A program made the translations under genes and the position numbers. The notes below the pieces were generated by a model. That model was not told the origin of the DNA. It was given only the letters and a program-made list of their open reading frames with translations, and searched no databases. Below are positions 42,630 through 52,127 of a stretch of DNA of 64,000 nt, in pieces; position 1 is the stretch's first letter, and the number at the start of each line of letters is the position of its first letter. The stretch covers positions 92,337-156,336 of the forward strand of contig NZ_FQVO01000011.1 of NCBI RefSeq assembly GCF_900129385.1, in the 5' to 3' direction. Source of the stretch: Chryseobacterium takakiae. GTDB lineage: Bacteria > Bacteroidota > Bacteroidia > Flavobacteriales > Weeksellaceae.

Positions 42630-42647
42630 CGAAAATTTAAAGTAAAA

Positions 42648-43769
42648 ATGTCTGATATTAAATTAAATACTATTCCGGAGGCTATTGAAGACCTTAAAAA
42701 TGGTAAAATAATCATAGTAGTAGATGATGAAGACAGGGAGAATGAAGGTGATTTTCTTTGTGCCGCAGAACTGACGACACCGGAGATCATTAATTTTATG
42801 GCTCTTCACGGAAGAGGCTTAATCTGCATGCCATTGCCTGAAAAAAGATGTGATGAACTTGGGTTGGAAGTAATGGTAAGCCGAAGCAGTGATCCGAAGG
42901 AAACTGCCTTTACCGTATCGGTAGATCTTCTTGGAAACGGAACATCAACCGGTATTTCCGCAGCCGACAGAGCGAAAACCATTCTTGCTTTGATGGATGA
43001 AAGATCAAAACCAACCGATTTTATGCGTCCCGGACATATTTTCCCGCTTCGTGCAAAAAAAGGAGGTGTATTGAAGAGAGCAGGACATACAGAAGCTGCC
43101 ATTGATCTTACCTGCCTTGCAGGATTGAAAGAAGGAGGGGTGATCTGTGAAATCATGAACGAAGACGGTTCGATGTCACGCTTACCGGAATTGTATGCTT
43201 TTGCACAGAAACATGATATGAAGATTGTTTCAATCGAAGATTTGATCCATTATCAGCTAAAAAAAGGAAATCTTATCGAAAGAATTGAAGAAAGAAAGGT
43301 AAAAACGGCTTATGGTGAGTATGATTTTTTTGCATTCAGGGAAACTTCAAATGATCAGATTCATTTTGCTTTAACAAAAGGTGCATGGACAGTGGATGAG
43401 CCTGTTTTGGTAAGAGTTCAGTCTTCCGATTCTTACTTTGACGTACTTACAAGATTAAATAACGGTGAAAAGCCTTTACTGGAAAAAGTAACCGGTATGG
43501 TGAATGAAGCAGGAAAGGGAGCTATTATTTTCATCAATAACGTTTCCAATTCCGAAAATACATTAAGAAAGCTTCAGCAGTTCCTGAATTATCAGGACGG
43601 ACAGGTTCAGCACCCGACATTAGCTTACAATTACAGAGATTACGGGATCGGAACGCAGATCCTGAAAAATCTTGGAATCAATAAATTTAAGGTAATCACT
43701 CAGAATCCTAATATCAAGCCTCAGGTTGGAGGGTATGATGTTGAGGTGACGGAGATGGTGCAGCTATAA
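42648..43769 (+). CDS. ribB: 3,4-dihydroxy-2-butanone 4-phosphate synthase with degenerate GTP cyclohydrolase II tail
   Basis: 373 residues from the ATG at 42648. Residues 1-205 are a complete RibB domain making the four-carbon unit of riboflavin: [48 protein letters not shown] and [15 protein letters not shown]. Residues 210-373 align in outline with GTP cyclohydrolase II ([14 protein letters not shown], then [12 protein letters not shown]), but the three zinc Cys of the normal GCHII core are absent; [16 protein letters not shown] stands where they should be. Only the RibB activity is therefore expected. Confidence 0.93.
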   Translation: MSDIKLNTIPEAIEDLKNGKIIIVVDDEDRENEGDFLCAAELTTPEIINFMALHGRGLICMPLPEKRCDELGLEVMVSRSSDPKETAFTVSVDLLGNGTSTGISAADRAKTILALMDERSKPTDFMRPGHIFPLRAKKGGVLKRAGHTEAAIDLTCLAGLKEGGVICEIMNEDGSMSRLPELYAFAQKHDMKIVSIEDLIHYQLKKGNLIERIEERKVKTAYGEYDFFAFRETSNDQIHFALTKGAWTVDEPVLVRVQSSDSYFDVLTRLNNGEKPLLEKVTGMVNEAGKGAIIFINNVSNSENTLRKLQQFLNYQDGQVQHPTLAYNYRDYGIGTQILKNLGINKFKVITQNPNIKPQVGGYDVEVTEMVQL

Positions 43770-43770
43770 A

Positions 43771-43862
43771 AGTGAATAGTGAATGGTCAATTCGCTACGC
43801 TTGTCAATTTACCTAGTTTAGCTTAAATTGACTATCAATTGCGAAGAAAAATTACCATTGAC
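43771..43862. repeat. Intergenic low-complexity repeat candidate
   Basis: The stretch has GTGAATAGTGAATGG followed by TCAATTCGCTACGCTTGTCAA, with AATTGAC and GTCAATT in both orientations. Related GTGAAT-rich fragments occur at about 38145-38165. It looks like a dispersed non-coding repeat typical of flavobacterial intergenic gaps. Confidence 0.35.
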
Positions 43863-43869
43863 AACAAAT

Positions 43870-43903
43870 AAAAATGGCCTGAGAATTTCTCAAGCCATTT
43901 TTA
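43870..43903. terminator. Bidirectional terminator between ribB and fmt
   Basis: AAAATGGC and GCCATTTT with an inner TGAGAA/TTCTCA stem. Its right arm contains the last codons of fmt. Confidence 0.65.
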
Positions 43904-44837
43904 TTTGTTCAAAGCTTCTGAATCCATTAAGAAAGTCTTTGATGTTCATTCTTTTCTTTCCTTCCAGCTGCAATTCTAAAGGGAAATATGTTCCGTCTGC
44001 AGTGTAGACTTTAAATTCGTTTTTTGAGATATCCAAAGTTCCGGCTACCTTATCATGACTTTCAACTTTAAATTCACCGCCGAAAATTTTTAATCCTTTT
44101 TCTTCATCTCCGATTTTTAATGTCGTAAAAGCAGCAGGATAAGGAGACATCCCCAGGATAAACTGATGAATCTCTTTGGAATTTTTGGTCCAGTCTATTT
44201 TAGTATCTTCTTTAAAAATTTTATAAGCATTTTTAGGATGTTCAACGTGGGGCTGAGGTCTTTCGGTGATAGAATTTTCAGCTAATCCGTCCAGTGTTTT
44301 CACTACGAGTTTTGCACCCATTTCCATAAGCCTGTCGTGAAGGCTTCCTGCATTTTCATTGGGGAAAATCGGTAATTCTTCCTGGAGTAGAATATTTCCT
44401 TCATCAATTTTTTCATTGATAAAAAAAGTAGTGGCTCCTGTTTTTTCTTCACCGTTGATTACGGCATAATTAATAGGGGCAGCGCCTCTGTAATCAGGAA
44501 GCAGCGATGCATGAAGGTTGAAAGTTCCCATCTTTGGCATTTCAAAAAGCACTTTCGGCATCATCCTGAACGCAACCACTACAAAAACATCGGCATCAAG
44601 TTTTCTCAATTCTTCCAAAAATTCCGGGTTTCTTAATTTTTCAGGCTGAAAAACAGGAATATTGTTTTCCACTGCAAAAATTTTTACGGGTGACTGGTTA
44701 ACTTTTTGTCCGCGTCCGCTCGCCTTATCCGCTACGGTTACAACACCCACTACTTCATGATGAGATTGATGAATGGCTTCCAAAGAAGTCTTTGCAAACT
44801 CCGGGGTGCCTAAAAAAACGACTTTCAATGATTTCAT
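43890..44837 (-). CDS. fmt: Methionyl-tRNA formyltransferase
   Basis: Formylates the initiator Met-tRNA. 315 residues: VVFLGTPEFAKTSLEAI at the N-terminus, active-site signature HASLLPDYRGAAPINYAVI near 107-125 and TGATTFFINEKIDEG, then the C-terminal OB-like domain with FKIFKEDTKIDWTKN at its border. The -7 element TATCTTTG ends 4 nt before the ATG, so the mRNA is probably leaderless. Its last codons (K-M-A-stop) are part of the terminator hairpin. Confidence 0.95.
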   Translation of the reverse strand: MKSLKVVFLGTPEFAKTSLEAIHQSHHEVVGVVTVADKASGRGQKVNQSPVKIFAVENNIPVFQPEKLRNPEFLEELRKLDADVFVVVAFRMMPKVLFEMPKMGTFNLHASLLPDYRGAAPINYAVINGEEKTGATTFFINEKIDEGNILLQEELPIFPNENAGSLHDRLMEMGAKLVVKTLDGLAENSITERPQPHVEHPKNAYKIFKEDTKIDWTKNSKEIHQFILGMSPYPAAFTTLKIGDEEKGLKIFGGEFKVESHDKVAGTLDISKNEFKVYTADGTYFPLELQLEGKKRMNIKDFLNGFRSFEQIKMA

Positions 44838-44841
44838 ACCG

Positions 44842-44849
44842 CAAAGATA
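44842..44849 (-). promoter_or_regulatory. -7 promoter element of fmt
   Basis: Minus strand reads TATCTTTG, 4 nt before the ATG at 44837. Confidence 0.55.
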
Positions 44850-44919
44850 AGGTCTTTATCAAAGGATTAAAAGATTAAAAAAAATTATTAAAAATTTATT
44901 ATTCATTACGCATTACTGA

Positions 44920-46830
44920 TTACTCATGTTGGACAATCGCATATGTTCTGAAATTAAGCATTTTTACCTTACCGGAATCCAAAAGATAAATAAGGGTTTC
45001 TAGGATACTTTCTTTCGGATGATAATTCAGCTGGATGGAAATTTCTTCTATGGTGCAAGCCTTTTTAGCAAGAACCTGAATGATTTCAGAAGAAATATTT
45101 TTCCCAAAAATAGACTGCCTGTTTCTTTCACAGACTGAACATTTTCCACAGTTTTTAGATTTCTTTTCGCCGAAATAGGTAAGAATCAGCTTCATTTTAC
45201 AGTAACGGTTGTCTTCAATGTAAAATTTCATTTCTTCCCATTTCTGGATTTTGTTTTTCTGAATATGCTCAAAAAGCTTCCAGTACTGGGAGTGATTCAA
45301 TCTTTCGTCTCTCGGCTTTAAAAATTTAACGCTGGAGAGTGCCCCGTCTACGTATTCAATATATCCTTTCTGTTGAATTTCTTTTAATCGTTCTTTAATT
45401 AAATGAATACTTACGCCGATCTTATTGCTTACCTGCTGCTCACTGAACATAACTTTGTGTGTGGTAATTCCCGAGACTGTACGAAGCATGAGTTCAATAA
45501 AATAAGCATCTTTATGCGGAAGCTGGTCAATTTCATCGGCCTGCATCAAAAGCTGAAGAGATGAAAGACTTTTATGATCATTATAATAAATAATTTCCTG
45601 ATTGTGAAGAAAATTCAGAACATTTTTAATTTTGGCTAAAGAAAGTTTTGTAAAATTCTGGATTCCGTTTAAATTAAGCTCAAAAACTTTTTCAGGCATT
45701 TCAAATTCCGCCACCTGAAAAATGGAGTAGAGGTAGGTAAGAATCTTTAAGAATTCTGCCTTATTCGGAATTTGGTTTTTTAGAATATCATCAAAATTGG
45801 AAAGTTCCTGCCTGTTCCAGAGTAAGAAGGCAAAGCTTTCTTCACCATCTCTTCCGGCCCTTCCGATTTCCTGGTAATAATTTTCTATTGAAGGAGCAGG
45901 AGAGTAGTGAATCACGAAACGGACGTTATCTTTGTCGATTCCCATTCCAAAGGCATTCGTGGAGATCAGAACATGATTATCTCTGTTATTCCAGATGGTT
46001 TGTTTGGCATTTTTTTCCTTTGTTGTAAGACCTGCATGAAAAAAATCAACGTTTTTTAACTGGTTTTTTTGTAAAAACTCACTCAGCAGCTCTGCTTCTT
46101 TTCTGGTTCTGACATAAACAATACCTGACTGTTTGGTAAACTTCAGGATATCATAAATTTTCTGAAATTTATCGGAAACTTCTTCCGTGAAAATTCTGAT
46201 ATTATCTCTTTTAAAACTTCTCTGGAAAACCTGGGGATTTTTAAGCTCAAGCTTTGCTTTGATTTCATCCAAAACTTTCGGTGTTGCTGTTGCTGTTAAG
46301 GCCAAGCACGGTATTTTAGGATTATTTCTTCTGAATTCTTTAATATTTTGATAACTAGGCCTGAAATCCTGCCCCCATTCTGAAATACAGTGTGCCTCAT
46401 CCACCGCAATAAAAGACATTTGAATTTCTTCGATATTCTGGAGAAACTGTTTATTGGTTAATCTTTCAGGAGAAATGTAAAGTAACTTGGTTAATCCCTC
46501 TTTGCATCGGTCATAAATACCTTCAGCATCATATTCATCCAGTTCAGAAGACAAATATTCGGCTTCAATTCCTCTTGATTTCAGCTGGCTTACCTGATCC
46601 TTCATTAATGCCAAAAGAGGCGAAATAACCAGACATGTTCCTTCTTTCAATAAAGCAGGAAGCTGATAACAAAGAGATTTTCCCGCACCTGTTGGTAAAA
46701 GAACGAGTGTATCTTTTTCATTAATAACAGAATCAATAATGGCTTCCTGGGAATCCCGGAAGGTATCATAGCCCCAAAAATATTGTAAGGTCTTGAATTT
46801 TAATTCTTGAAAATCTTGTTGGGAAATCAT
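44920..46830 (-). CDS. recQ: RecQ-family ATP-dependent DNA helicase
   Basis: 636 residues. Superfamily 2 helicase: Walker A LPTGAGKSLCYQLPAL near 41-56, DEAH box AVDEAHCISEWGQDFRP, motif III LALTATAT, motif V STNAFGMGID and motif VI HYSPAPSIENYYQEIGRAGRDG. The RecQ C-terminal zinc Cys are YCKMKLILTYFG and CGKCSVC. The usual HRDC domain is missing; a winged-helix-like end of about 60 residues replaces it, common in Bacteroidota. Unwinds recombination intermediates. Confidence 0.92.
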   Translation of the reverse strand: MISQQDFQELKFKTLQYFWGYDTFRDSQEAIIDSVINEKDTLVLLPTGAGKSLCYQLPALLKEGTCLVISPLLALMKDQVSQLKSRGIEAEYLSSELDEYDAEGIYDRCKEGLTKLLYISPERLTNKQFLQNIEEIQMSFIAVDEAHCISEWGQDFRPSYQNIKEFRRNNPKIPCLALTATATPKVLDEIKAKLELKNPQVFQRSFKRDNIRIFTEEVSDKFQKIYDILKFTKQSGIVYVRTRKEAELLSEFLQKNQLKNVDFFHAGLTTKEKNAKQTIWNNRDNHVLISTNAFGMGIDKDNVRFVIHYSPAPSIENYYQEIGRAGRDGEESFAFLLWNRQELSNFDDILKNQIPNKAEFLKILTYLYSIFQVAEFEMPEKVFELNLNGIQNFTKLSLAKIKNVLNFLHNQEIIYYNDHKSLSSLQLLMQADEIDQLPHKDAYFIELMLRTVSGITTHKVMFSEQQVSNKIGVSIHLIKERLKEIQQKGYIEYVDGALSSVKFLKPRDERLNHSQYWKLFEHIQKNKIQKWEEMKFYIEDNRYCKMKLILTYFGEKKSKNCGKCSVCERNRQSIFGKNISSEIIQVLAKKACTIEEISIQLNYHPKESILETLIYLLDSGKVKMLNFRTYAIVQHE

Positions 46831-46858
46831 GAGATAAAAATAGTGAAACTAAGCTGAC

Positions 46859-46885
46859 AAAAAAAGTCACGCAAAGCGTGACTTT
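46859..46885 (-). terminator. Terminator of the OmpA-paralogue operon
   Basis: Minus strand AAAGTCACGC-TTT-GCGTGACTTT followed by a T run, 26 bases after the OmpA stop. Confidence 0.8.
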
Positions 46886-46910
46886 AATATTATTTTAAAA
46901 ATTTTAAATA

Positions 46911-48374
46911 CTATTTAGCCTCGAAATAAACCCTTCTGTTGGCTCTGTTTTTCCATTCAGGGCATTTTGTGGCGGGATTACACTCAGGATATTTAAGAGC
47001 TTTTTCACCTTTTCCCACAGCATTTAATTTATCCGACTGGACACCGTTCTGGATTAGATAATCTTTAACATTATTTGCTCTTCTTTCAGACAATTTTTGG
47101 TTATAGGCTTCAGAAGCTCTTGTATCCGTTGCTCCGATCACGGTGTAAGTTCCGTTGGATGAGTTAATATAATTAACGGCATTGTTCAGGATAGGAGTGT
47201 TCGAAGGTAAGATTCTGTCTGAATTTAAATCAAACTCAATTCCGTCTAATTTTGTTTCGTTTTCGACTACCGGTCCGTTTGTTACAGGTGCCGGCGTCGT
47301 AGGGCATCCGTTGTTTTCAACCGGCCCAGGAACGGTTACACATTTGTCGTAAAGATCAATTACTCCGTCAAGGTCAGTATCAAGAGCGATACCTGTGCCA
47401 TCTACTCTTGCTCCTGCAGGAGTATCAAGCTGTCTGTCCCAGTCGTCACAAACGCCGTCGTTGTCAAGATCGCCTTTTTTACATACTTCGATCTCCTGGT
47501 TTTTACTGGCCAAAACATCCAGTTTATAATACATTTCCTGAAGCGGGTCATGCCACATCAAATGAGATTCATGTTTCCCTAATTTCAATGAAAGCCCTAA
47601 TGTTGCATTGAAGAAATTATCGGAAACCTGCTCTTCTTGCTGATTGATAGCGCTGTATTTATTACCGCCGCCATCAAATTCATCATCACCGGTAATTGCA
47701 TACATTACTCTTCCTTCAAGATCAATTCTTCGGTTTACCTTGAATTTAAGACCTGCACCGGCTTGTGCGAACATGGATCCCAGCTTAAATGGTTTAACTT
47801 CGGCAACCATCCTGTCTCCTGTTTCATCTTTTTGATAGGCGCGGTATGCCAAAGTTCCCAAACCGGCATATCCATGCAAAGCCCATCGGAAAGGAGAGTG
47901 GTTATCCATTCTTCTGAACAGGTTGGAGAGATTAATATCTCCTATTAATGAAATAGCATCATACTGTGTTCTCGCGCCAACCTGTCGATTTATAGAAGCA
48001 TTGGCAGGCGCATCTTTTTTAGTATTGAACCAGCCTTGTCTGGTTTCTCCTCTGTCATATTGTAAGTTAATACCAAAAGCATTAGTAATTGCTTTATCAA
48101 TACTTACGTATGCTGAATAACCAAATAAGTCTTTACCGTTTCCATTTTTTATGGATGTTAAATCCGCAGATTGAACCAATGGCACACCGGCGCCAAACGA
48201 GATTGCCCAATCATTGAATCTTTTTGATTTATTTGTAAACGTGGAAATATTTGCGGAACCTGAAGAGAATGTATTTGGGTATTCTCTGCCTGAAGAGACT
48301 GCTGTTGAGTCTTGTGCAAAGCCTGTTGCGGGAACAGCTAATGCTAATGCAACAATTGCTAAACTTAATTTCAT
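46911..48374 (-). CDS. OmpA-family outer membrane protein
   Basis: 487 residues. Signal peptide 1-20 (LAVPATGFAQ), beta-barrel domain about 40-285 with alternating aromatic strands, thrombospondin type 3-like calcium repeats about 298-345 (GDLDNDGVCDDWDRQ and TDLDGVIDLYDKC), then the OmpA peptidoglycan-binding domain about 375-487 (GIEFDLNSDRILPSNTPIL and SERRANNVKDYLIQNGV). It links the outer membrane to the cell wall. The paralogue at 48404-49516 lies directly upstream, 29 bases apart. Confidence 0.92.
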   Translation of the reverse strand: MKLSLAIVALALAVPATGFAQDSTAVSSGREYPNTFSSGSANISTFTNKSKRFNDWAISFGAGVPLVQSADLTSIKNGNGKDLFGYSAYVSIDKAITNAFGINLQYDRGETRQGWFNTKKDAPANASINRQVGARTQYDAISLIGDINLSNLFRRMDNHSPFRWALHGYAGLGTLAYRAYQKDETGDRMVAEVKPFKLGSMFAQAGAGLKFKVNRRIDLEGRVMYAITGDDEFDGGGNKYSAINQQEEQVSDNFFNATLGLSLKLGKHESHLMWHDPLQEMYYKLDVLASKNQEIEVCKKGDLDNDGVCDDWDRQLDTPAGARVDGTGIALDTDLDGVIDLYDKCVTVPGPVENNGCPTTPAPVTNGPVVENETKLDGIEFDLNSDRILPSNTPILNNAVNYINSSNGTYTVIGATDTRASEAYNQKLSERRANNVKDYLIQNGVQSDKLNAVGKGEKALKYPECNPATKCPEWKNRANRRVYFEAK

Positions 48375-48403
48375 ATGTATTTTTTTTAGTTATTCAATAA
48401 TAG

Positions 48404-49516
48404 TTATTTATTTGTAGGACAACCCTGATTTTCAACCGGACCCGGCACGGTTACACATTTATCATTCAGGTCTATAACGCCGTCCATGTCAATATCCAGG
48501 GCAACTCCTGCTCCGTCTACCCTTGCTCCTGAAGGAGTGTCAGGCTGTCTGTCCCAGTCGTCGCACACACCATCGTTGTCTGCATCGCCTTTTTCGCATA
48601 CGATAAGCTCCGGACTCTTATTTTCAAGGACACTGGCTCTGTAATATGCTTCCTGCAGAGGATCATGCCATGCGAGATGAGTCATATGTTTTCCCAGTTT
48701 GAAAGAGAGTCCGAGATTTACGGTCCATGCATTATCTGATCTTCTTTTATTGATCATGTTGTATTTAGAAACATTAGAACTCGGATCATAGTCTGCCGGT
48801 CCAGCATATCCTCCGCCGTCAAACTCATCGTCACCACTAATCATATACATGGTTCTGGCTTCAAGATCAATAAGCCTGGATACATTATATTTTATACCAA
48901 GCCCCAATTGATAATAAAGGGAATTTATATCCAGTTTCTGATTGATAAACAAAGGAATTCTTGCGGGTACGGTACTCCATCTGAATTCATTATTATCATG
49001 CAGTGAAGTATTAAAGCTCATGATACCTATACCTGCATATCCATGCATGGCCCATCGGTAGGGGGAATGATTGTCTACTCTTCTCAAAAGATTTGAAAAA
49101 TTGACATCACCCATTAAAGCAATCTGATTATATTTCGTTTTTGCTTCCCCGATTCCCGCAGCGATTCCTGCTGTTCCTTCCAGCTGTGCTTTCTGCGTTG
49201 TTTCACCTTTTTGGTAAATAAGACTTATTCCGAAAAGATGAGAGATCTGTTTGTCCAGGCTTATATACGAATTATAGCCCCAGTTAATCTTTTGATCAGT
49301 AATAGATTTAAGGTCTGAGTGAACCATAAATGCAGCACCTCCGCCAATGGATACAGACCAGTCATTAAATCGTCTGGATGCATTGTTGAAAGGTTGTACA
49401 TGAGCAGAACCCGAAGAAAATGTATTAGGATACATATCATTTGATCTGACAGCAATACTATCCTGTGCATACATTGCAACAGGCATTGCAGCCAATAACA
49501 ATAAACTTAATTTCAT
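48404..49516 (-). CDS. OmpA-like paralogue lacking the peptidoglycan-binding domain
   Basis: 370 residues. Signal peptide ending in MPVAMYAQ, a barrel domain and TSP3-like repeats (GDADNDGVCDDWDRQPD, DIDMDGVIDLNDKC) that align with the neighbour from end to end up to VPGPVENQGCP. It stops three residues later, exactly before the point at which the neighbour's OmpA domain would begin. The 29-base gap to the next gene cannot hold the missing domain, so it is either a natural barrel-only form or an old truncation after tandem duplication. Confidence 0.85.
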   Translation of the reverse strand: MKLSLLLLAAMPVAMYAQDSIAVRSNDMYPNTFSSGSAHVQPFNNASRRFNDWSVSIGGGAAFMVHSDLKSITDQKINWGYNSYISLDKQISHLFGISLIYQKGETTQKAQLEGTAGIAAGIGEAKTKYNQIALMGDVNFSNLLRRVDNHSPYRWAMHGYAGIGIMSFNTSLHDNNEFRWSTVPARIPLFINQKLDINSLYYQLGLGIKYNVSRLIDLEARTMYMISGDDEFDGGGYAGPADYDPSSNVSKYNMINKRRSDNAWTVNLGLSFKLGKHMTHLAWHDPLQEAYYRASVLENKSPELIVCEKGDADNDGVCDDWDRQPDTPSGARVDGAGVALDIDMDGVIDLNDKCVTVPGPVENQGCPTNK

Positions 49517-49535
49517 ACAATATGTTTTTATGTTT

Positions 49536-49952
49536 TTAGATAAAATCTTTTAATAATATTCTTGAAAATTCTCTTTCAGAAAGATGTTTTTGATGAGGGA
49601 TTTTTAACCTTTCTGATATAAATTTTATCTCATTGAACATAACGATATCAATATCAATAACTCTGTCGGTATGGCCTCCGGTTACAGCAGAATCGTCTGT
49701 TCGTCCCATTTCTGCTTCAATACTTTTTAATAGGGTAAGGAGTTGAAATGGAGAAAGATGAGTGAATATTATTGATGCAATATTACAAAAAATATTGGAA
49801 CTGGCAAATTCCACGGCTTCGGATGTTAAAAAATCACTTACTTTAAATATTTCATTTCCCGCCAGTTTTATTTTATCCAGAGCGGTCTGCAGATTTTTTT
49901 TTTGATCCCCGAGATTACTTCCCAGTAACAAAACGACTTTATGTTGCGACAT
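49536..49952 (-). CDS. folK: FolK, hydroxymethyldihydropterin pyrophosphokinase
   Basis: Transfers pyrophosphate from ATP to 6-hydroxymethyl-7,8-dihydropterin in folate synthesis. 138 residues: VVLLLGSNLGDQKKNLQTAL at the N-terminus, then FCNIASIIFT, the magnesium motif VIDIDIVMF and IPHQKHLSEREFSRILL. Slightly short (usual 155-165), with a shorter tail. It faces sppA across an 18-base gap, so their promoters overlap each other's gene starts. Confidence 0.92.
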   Translation of the reverse strand: MSQHKVVLLLGSNLGDQKKNLQTALDKIKLAGNEIFKVSDFLTSEAVEFASSNIFCNIASIIFTHLSPFQLLTLLKSIEAEMGRTDDSAVTGGHTDRVIDIDIVMFNEIKFISERLKIPHQKHLSEREFSRILLKDFI

Positions 49953-49970
49953 ATTGAAAAATGATTGTTT

Positions 49971-51728
49971 ATGAAAAGCTTTTTTAAAAATGTACTGGCA
50001 AATATAGTGGCTATTGTCATATTATGTGTCGTGTTTTTCTTCTTTTTCATTATAATGCTGGTCTTCAGTGCTATGGGTAGTGAAAAATCTGTGGTTGTAA
50101 AAAAGAATTCTGTACTTACAATTAATCTTAAAACCAATATTATTGACAGTCCTACTGAAGAGCAGACGGGATTGTTTAATATCAGCGAGCAGAATAAAAA
50201 TGTTTTGATTTATGATGCAGTTGAGGCGATTCATAAAGCCAAAACAGATGATAATATTAAAGGAATCAGTATTGAAGCGGATAATCTGAACGCCGGTGTC
50301 ACCCAGATTGATGATCTGAGAGAGGCTATTGCAGATTTTAAGAAAAGCGGAAAGTTTGTATATGCTTACGGAAATGCTGTTTCCCAAGCATCTTATTATT
50401 TAGGATCTGTTGCAGATCAGTATTATCTGAATCCGGCGGGGATGATCGAACTTAAAGGGCTTGCTACGGAAGTAACCTTTTTTAAGGATTTTGCAGATAA
50501 ATACGGTATCGGTATTGAGGTAATCCGTCATGGAAAATTCAAATCTGCGGTTGAACCATTCCTGAGAAACGATATTTCTCCGGAAAATAAAGAACAACTC
50601 AGTACGCTTCTGAATGATATCTGGAAAAATACATCCTCAAAAATGGCAGCTTCAAGAAAAATTGATACCGCTGCCTTCAGAACAGTAGTTGACAGTCTTT
50701 ATGGAATGATTCCTGAATTGGGGCTTAAATATAAACTGGCAGATAAGCTGATCCAGAAAACCGAATATGATCAGCTCATCAAATCAAAATTGAACATAAA
50801 GGATGATGAAAAATTAAATAAAATTTCTTTAGGAAAATATATTGCTTCTTACTCTGATAGTGAAAAGTCTGGAGATAAAGTTGCTGTTTTATATGCTTCA
50901 GGATCAATTTATGGAGGTGATGAATATAATGATATCCATTCTGAAAAATACATCAAATACATTAAAGATCTTCAGAATAATGATAAAGTAAAAGCGGTTG
51001 TATTCAGGATTAATTCTCCCGGAGGAAGCGCCAATGCTTCAGATGAGATTCTTTTTGAGCTTCAGCAGTTAAAAAAGAAAAAGCCGCTCATTGTATCCTT
51101 TGGTGATTATGCTGCGTCCGGTGGTTATTACATTGCGATGGCAGCAGATAAAATTTATTCTGAACCTAATACTTTAACAGGATCAATAGGGGTTTTCGGT
51201 GTCATTCCTTATTTCAAGGATGTAGCCAATAAAAACGGGATCCGTTCTGATATTGTTTCAACAAATGCGAATTCTCAGTATTATTCGGCATTAAATGGGG
51301 TCACTCCTTACGGGGTAAACCTTATCACAAGAAGTGTTGAAGGTACCTATAAAAGATTCGTGTATTTTGTAACGCAGAACAGAAAACAGACTTTCGAACA
51401 GATTGATGCTATTGGAGGAGGAAGAGTGTGGAGCGGAACAAGGGCTAAACAAATAGGACTTGTAGATGAATTGGGAACATTAAACGATGCTGTAAAATTT
51501 GCCGCACAGAAAGCGGGATTGAAATCTTATGCTGTGGCTTCATATCCGAAAAGTATGACTCCTTTCGAGCAGATCTTTAATGATTTGAATGAAGATGAAA
51601 TTTCGGCAAGAGTGATCAAAAATAAAATTGGAAAATCAAACTATGAAATCCTTCAACAGGTTACAGAAAAGAGAAAACTGCAATCCGAAATAAAAATGGA
51701 AATGCCTTATCAGATTAAAATTAACTAA
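49971..51728 (+). CDS. sppA: Signal peptide peptidase SppA, 67-kDa type
   Basis: 585 residues from the ATG at 49971 (a TTG two codons up is less likely). Membrane-bound serine peptidase that clears cleaved signal peptides. One N-terminal membrane helix (about 9-31), then two tandem peptidase-like domains; the nucleophile Ser is in FGDYAASGGYYIAMAA near 390 and the general-base Lys is likely in EVIRHGKFKSAVEPF near 190, as in the large SppA form. C-terminal residues end in KMEMPYQIKIN. Confidence 0.93.
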   Translation: MKSFFKNVLANIVAIVILCVVFFFFFIIMLVFSAMGSEKSVVVKKNSVLTINLKTNIIDSPTEEQTGLFNISEQNKNVLIYDAVEAIHKAKTDDNIKGISIEADNLNAGVTQIDDLREAIADFKKSGKFVYAYGNAVSQASYYLGSVADQYYLNPAGMIELKGLATEVTFFKDFADKYGIGIEVIRHGKFKSAVEPFLRNDISPENKEQLSTLLNDIWKNTSSKMAASRKIDTAAFRTVVDSLYGMIPELGLKYKLADKLIQKTEYDQLIKSKLNIKDDEKLNKISLGKYIASYSDSEKSGDKVAVLYASGSIYGGDEYNDIHSEKYIKYIKDLQNNDKVKAVVFRINSPGGSANASDEILFELQQLKKKKPLIVSFGDYAASGGYYIAMAADKIYSEPNTLTGSIGVFGVIPYFKDVANKNGIRSDIVSTNANSQYYSALNGVTPYGVNLITRSVEGTYKRFVYFVTQNRKQTFEQIDAIGGGRVWSGTRAKQIGLVDELGTLNDAVKFAAQKAGLKSYAVASYPKSMTPFEQIFNDLNEDEISARVIKNKIGKSNYEILQQVTEKRKLQSEIKMEMPYQIKIN

Positions 51729-51744
51729 ATTATATTATACAAAG

Positions 51745-51782
51745 AAACGGCGGATTTGAATTTCAAATCCGCCGTTTTAATT
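51745..51782. terminator. Bidirectional terminator between sppA and the GlsB-like gene
   Basis: AAACGGCGGATTTGAA and its exact complement form a 16-bp stem with almost no loop, A/T runs on both sides. Confidence 0.85.
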
Positions 51783-51790
51783 TTTATTGG

Positions 51791-52057
51791 CTAAGCCCTG
51801 GTTTCCCTTGTAAGCATTCCGTAAATCCAAAGAACAATCAAAGCTCCTCCAATGGCTAAGATCCAGCTTCTGAAATTCCAGAAAGAATCTACATCTCCCC
51901 AATGAAGTACATAAACGCCTATTGCTCCTCCGATAAAAGCTCCGATGATACCCAGAATCATAGTGATAAGCATTCCGCCTCCCTGTTTTCCTGGCATTAT
52001 CGCTTTAGCAAGTGCTCCGGCCAGTAGTCCGAAAATAATCCATGTTAAAAATCCCAT
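51791..52057 (-). CDS. GlsB/YeaQ/YmgE-family small membrane protein
   Basis: 88 residues, three membrane helices (about 3-20, 31-50, 62-80) separated by glycine-rich turns (GILGIIGAFIGGAIGVYV here about 34-50), as in transglycosylase-associated stress proteins. Usually induced by stress; role unclear. The last residues are MLTRETRA. Confidence 0.86.
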   Translation of the reverse strand: MGFLTWIIFGLLAGALAKAIMPGKQGGGMLITMILGIIGAFIGGAIGVYVLHWGDVDSFWNFRSWILAIGGALIVLWIYGMLTRETRA

Positions 52058-52127
52058 AGTTGCATTTTTTAATGTTAATATTTATAGTTTGGTTTATTGC
52101 TATTTTGGGAAAACATGATTTTTTAGA

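Noticed and set aside
42630..42647. FMN riboswitch before ribB (or ribD)
   Set aside because: The ribB leader after the promoter is under 20 bases, too short for any riboswitch. No FMN-element-like conserved segments were seen near ribD.
46859..46885. Small RNA at the 10-bp hairpin downstream of the OmpA gene
   Set aside because: Hairpin plus T run right behind a stop codon is fully explained as a terminator.
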